A stretch of 64,000 nucleotides of DNA from Terriglobus tenax (GTDB taxonomy: Bacteria > Acidobacteriota > Terriglobia > Terriglobales > Acidobacteriaceae), in NCBI RefSeq assembly GCF_025685395.1, contig NZ_JAGSYA010000004.1:1240001-1304000 (forward strand). Reading direction: 5' to 3'. A program made the position numbers and the translations under genes. The notes under the pieces were generated by a model. That model was given only the letters and a program-made list of their open reading frames with translations, made no database searches and was not told the DNA's origin. The first letter of the stretch is position 1, and each line of letters starts with the position of its first letter. This document shows positions 61,175 through 64,000 of the stretch, in pieces.

Positions 61175-64000
61175 CTACTTGTAGCGCTTACGGATTTTGT
61201 AAACGATGCTGAAAACACCATTTTCATCCCGTGTCGCCACAATCGAGTTGTTCCGGTTCACCTGGTACTGCAGCTGGATCAACTGCCGCGCGGACGAGTT
61301 GACGTTGGTGGCAAACACCATCGTCAACTGGCGGGAGAACTGCTGTTCCACCGTGATGCGGGCCGACGAGTTACCGACCGCACCGGTGTAGGACGGGTCA
61401 ATCTTCACGCTGCTCTGGCCGCCAAACAACTTGGAGACGCGGCTGCTGACCGTCGCATTCAGGGCGCTGCCCAGCAGCGCGGAGGTCGTCGGATCGGTTC
61501 CGCTGCGCAGCTGCTGTTCCTGGTAAATCTGCGCCTGCTCCTGCGTGCGGCCCAGCGCCAGCAGGGCGAAGATATCGGCCTCGCTCAGCGGAGGCTCGGA
61601 ACGATAGGTCGGCTTCAGGCTGGTCGAGGTGCCATGCAGGCCGATCGTGATGTCATACGTGCCGACACGCGCCGTCGCATCCAGGTCAATCACCGGGTCA
61701 ATCCGGACCGGGTTATTGAAGTACACATCGCCACGCTGCAACTGGTACTGCACCCCGGCGAAGCTCGCGCTGCCGTCGGTAATGGACACCCGGCCAAGCA
61801 CCGAGGGCACAGCCAGCGTTCCCACCACCCTCAGGTCGACCTTGCCCGCCAGCTTGGCATACGAGTTCTGGAAATCGAGCTGCGGTGACGAAGTCACGCG
61901 GACATTCAGATGCACCTTGTTCAGGAAATCATCCGGATCCGGAGGTGCCGCAATGCCACCGCTTCCCGCAAACTGCGCGAAGTCAAACTCCTCGCTCAGG
62001 CCAAAGCGGGTGATCAGGATATCGCCGCTTAACTGCATGGAGTTTCCATTGCCGATCAGATGGATGTTTGCATTGGCAGTCGTGCTGACACCATACAGCC
62101 GGATACGCGCCGCATTCGCCGTTGCCGTCAGATCCGCATACAGGCCGTGGCGATAGGTAATAAATCCACCCAGCTTCAACTGGCCGCCGCCCGTGGTGGC
62201 CGTTACCGACTGCACCTCCAGGCGGTCCTGGTTGAAGACCAGCGTGCCGTTCATATTGCTCAACCCGTTGGGAATGTCCTCATACGCCAGGTTGGCGTTC
62301 TTCATCTCCACGCGTCCGGTCAGCGAGGGCGAACTCATCGTTCCGGAAGCACCCACCGTAAAGGTAATGCCACCGCTTGAGAGCAGGCTTGGCTGCACCG
62401 TGTGCAGCACGGCAAGGTTGGCACTGCCGCTGGCCTTCACGTCCAGCTTGCCACCCTTCGGATCCGTGACACCCAGCACCTGCACGCTTCCCTCGGCACG
62501 CAGGTCTGTGTCTGATCCCGTCACATGCACCGGCTGCAGGCGCACAATACCGTTGTCCAGCGACGCGCGAACCGGGGCATCGGTTTTGAAGCTAAGCCCC
62601 GCCACCGTCACATCCACATTGCGGACCTCGGCATTGCCACGCAACTGTTGCGGCGTCTTCAGCGGACCGGCAAAGTTCACCGTCCCGGCCAGGTTTGAGG
62701 TCGCCTTCAGCTTCGTGTTGCCCAGCGACTTCAGAACGTTGTCCACGTTCAGGTTGCTGAACTCCAGCTTGCCCTGCGACTCATAATTGCCGGTAAGCTG
62801 CGCCTGCGCGTCCATATTCATGCCGGCATTCAACAGTGTGGAGCGGCCCTGTAGAAACACGGTCGAGCCCTGGCTGTGGACATCCGCCGTCAGCTCGCCC
62901 ACCGGCGAGCCCTGCAGCGTCACATTGGTCACACGCAGGTTGGCCTTCAGGTTGGGCTGCTCCAGCGTTCCCTGCGCATCCACCACCGCGGACACCACAC
63001 CATCCACCGGAAGCCCTTTGCTCTTCACCGTCTCAAAGCCGGAGAGGCGCAGGTCGCGCGCCTGCAGGTGGGCATGCACCTGCTTGGTGTCAATGTCATA
63101 TCCCGCGCTGCCGGTCAGCACCTGCACATTGTGCGCTCGGATCAGCAGGTCGTTGGCGTCGATCGTCTGGTCATGAACGTTCAGGTTGGTCTGCACCAGT
63201 TGGAAGGGTTCGCCATACGCCACACCATCGCGCAGCGCCACCACGCCATCGCCCTTCAGGTTCCCGATCGTTCCCCTCAGGTGCGCATTCACGTTCAGTG
63301 TTCCGGTCACCTGCAGGCTCTGCTGACCCGCCATCTGCAGCGCTTCCGCCGCGCTGGCGTCCACCAGCTGCACCTGCGCGTCTACCTCTGACTCCTTGTC
63401 CCACTCGTACGTCACACTGCGCCGCACCGCAACGCGATGCGCCTTCACTGCTCCATGCGCATGCAGTACCGAGTTGCCGCGCTTGATGGTTGACTCCGCC
63501 ACCGCCAGCCCCTGCGGCGTGTACTCCGCATCCGCCACCAGCGAATCCACAAGAATCGTCGAGTCCGACGAAATCTTCGCCTCCACGCCGGTCGCTTCAA
63601 GATGTCCCTTGATATCCAGCTGCGCCAGCGCGCCAGAAGCCGTGCCACGGAAGGTCGCAGCGCCCTGCAGGTCCACCGGCAGGGCGCTCGCGCCGCGCTT
63701 TTCCTGCGAATCAAACCCAATGGCGGTCAACACCGAATCCAGTTCGGCAAGGTTCCCCATCACCACATTCACTCGCAGAGCCGTGGCTGCTTCGCCCTTG
63801 GCAACACCCAGCACGCCGCTGGCCTCCAGCGTGGTGTACGGTGTCTTGGCCGTCACTTGCTGAATATTCACCACCTCGCCCTGGCCACGATATTCCGCCA
63901 CAACCGAACCGCTTACCGGAACATTCTGCCTGCCCTTGACCTGGCGGCCTGTCGGCGCCATCTTCAGGTCGGCGCTCACAATCACCGAGTCCTCGATATG
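61175..64000 (-). CDS. tamB: TamB-like translocation/assembly protein, 5' end cut
   Basis: The frame is open to the right edge (the codons before GTG 63985 read H-I-E-D-S), so the N-terminus is missing; at least 941 residues are present. The repeated beta-strand units (LKANLRVTNVTLQGSPVG, GTVNFAGPLKTPQQLRG) form the AsmA/TamB beta-helix-like groove. The C-terminal DUF490 domain is clear: DLDATARVGTYDITIGLHGT, LKPTYRSEPPLSEADIFALL followed by ALGRTQEQ, and the final strand VIATRDENGVFSIVYKIRKRYK in part. TamB-like proteins span the periplasm and help move lipids or outer-membrane proteins. Confidence 0.92.
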   Translation of the reverse strand, partial: HIEDSVIVSADLKMAPTGRQVKGRQNVPVSGSVVAEYRGQGEVVNIQQVTAKTPYTTLEASGVLGVAKGEAATALRVNVVMGNLAELDSVLTAIGFDSQEKRGASALPVDLQGAATFRGTASGALAQLDIKGHLEATGVEAKISSDSTILVDSLVADAEYTPQGLAVAESTIKRGNSVLHAHGAVKAHRVAVRRSVTYEWDKESEVDAQVQLVDASAAEALQMAGQQSLQVTGTLNVNAHLRGTIGNLKGDGVVALRDGVAYGEPFQLVQTNLNVHDQTIDANDLLIRAHNVQVLTGSAGYDIDTKQVHAHLQARDLRLSGFETVKSKGLPVDGVVSAVVDAQGTLEQPNLKANLRVTNVTLQGSPVGELTADVHSQGSTVFLQGRSTLLNAGMNMDAQAQLTGNYESQGKLEFSNLNVDNVLKSLGNTKLKATSNLAGTVNFAGPLKTPQQLRGNAEVRNVDVTVAGLSFKTDAPVRASLDNGIVRLQPVHVTGSDTDLRAEGSVQVLGVTDPKGGKLDVKASGSANLAVLHTVQPSLLSSGGITFTVGASGTMSSPSLTGRVEMKNANLAYEDIPNGLSNMNGTLVFNQDRLEVQSVTATTGGGQLKLGGFITYRHGLYADLTATANAARIRLYGVSTTANANIHLIGNGNSMQLSGDILITRFGLSEEFDFAQFAGSGGIAAPPDPDDFLNKVHLNVRVTSSPQLDFQNSYAKLAGKVDLRVVGTLAVPSVLGRVSITDGSASFAGVQYQLQRGDVYFNNPVRIDPVIDLDATARVGTYDITIGLHGTSTSLKPTYRSEPPLSEADIFALLALGRTQEQAQIYQEQQLRSGTDPTTSALLGSALNATVSSRVSKLFGGQSSVKIDPSYTGAVGNSSARITVEQQFSRQLTMVFATNVNSSARQLIQLQYQVNRNNSIVATRDENGVFSIVYKIRKRYK

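Overview
This window looks like a chromosomal stretch from an Acidobacteriota bacterium, probably family Acidobacteriaceae (Terriglobus/Granulicella/Edaphobacter type). The lineage call rests on a 1162-residue Oar-like outer-membrane receptor with a carboxypeptidase-regulatory-like N-terminus, a secreted VWFA-related protein, a TIGR03435-type exported protein, and high-GC coding sequence (roughly 60 % by eye). No tRNA, rRNA, CRISPR array, transposase or prophage gene was seen. The window is dense and mostly housekeeping, with small lineage-specific cassettes. Both edges cut a gene: an ATP-grasp ligase on the left and TamB on the right.

Layout. 1-2.3 kb: ATP-grasp ligase, small DUF6572-like protein and YbdK-type carboxylate-amine ligase. 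2.5-8.0 kb: Tat-exported HisC-like aminotransferase with a strong terminator, M29-type aminopeptidase, aldo/keto reductase, NnrE/NnrD metabolite-repair enzyme and TsaE. 8.1-9.4 kb: a TonB-like protein and a secreted protein, divergently transcribed. 9.4-16.4 kb (minus): a division and cell-wall cluster, murC-ftsQ-ftsA-ftsZ followed by a small transpeptidase. 16.5-23 kb: Oar-like receptor, a second Tat-exported HisC-like aminotransferase (divergent) and a YncE-like beta-propeller. 23-28.7 kb (minus): TetR/HlyD/ABC exporter operon preceded by a P1B-5-like metal ATPase. 28.9-34.4 kb (plus): rbfA-nrnA, a GT39 glycosyltransferase, a GNAT enzyme and small membrane proteins. 34.4-40.1 kb: M24 peptidase, aquaporin Z, DUF2911 protein, an exported flavoenzyme and a CPA2-type antiporter. 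40.2-45.7 kb (minus): rimP-nusA-infB. 46-50.5 kb: glyQ-glyS, a YciE-type ferritin-like protein and recO. 50.7-56.6 kb: ferredoxin, Hfq-like/suhB pair, moaE/VWFA pair, moaD and lon. 56.7-64 kb: TIGR03435 protein, pheA, a stress-type cluster of two tiny membrane proteins plus CsbD, a UbiA-family prenyltransferase, a triple-BON protein and tamB.

Most notable observation: the exported flavoprotein at 37055-38302 has the parts of a D-amino-acid oxidase in circularly permuted order. The signature block normally found at the C-terminus (R-P-x-R ... HNYGHGG.G.....WG) lies before the Rossmann GxGxxG motif, and the protein carries a Tat-like lipoprotein signal. Other points worth a look: two HisC-like aminotransferases that appear to be exported by Tat; the split of the usual rimP-nusA-infB-rbfA-nrnA operon in a way one inversion (about 28.8 to 40.15 kb) would explain; a divergent Hfq; a P1B-5-like ATPase with TPCP and QEGID motifs; and degenerate copies of two intergenic repeat families.
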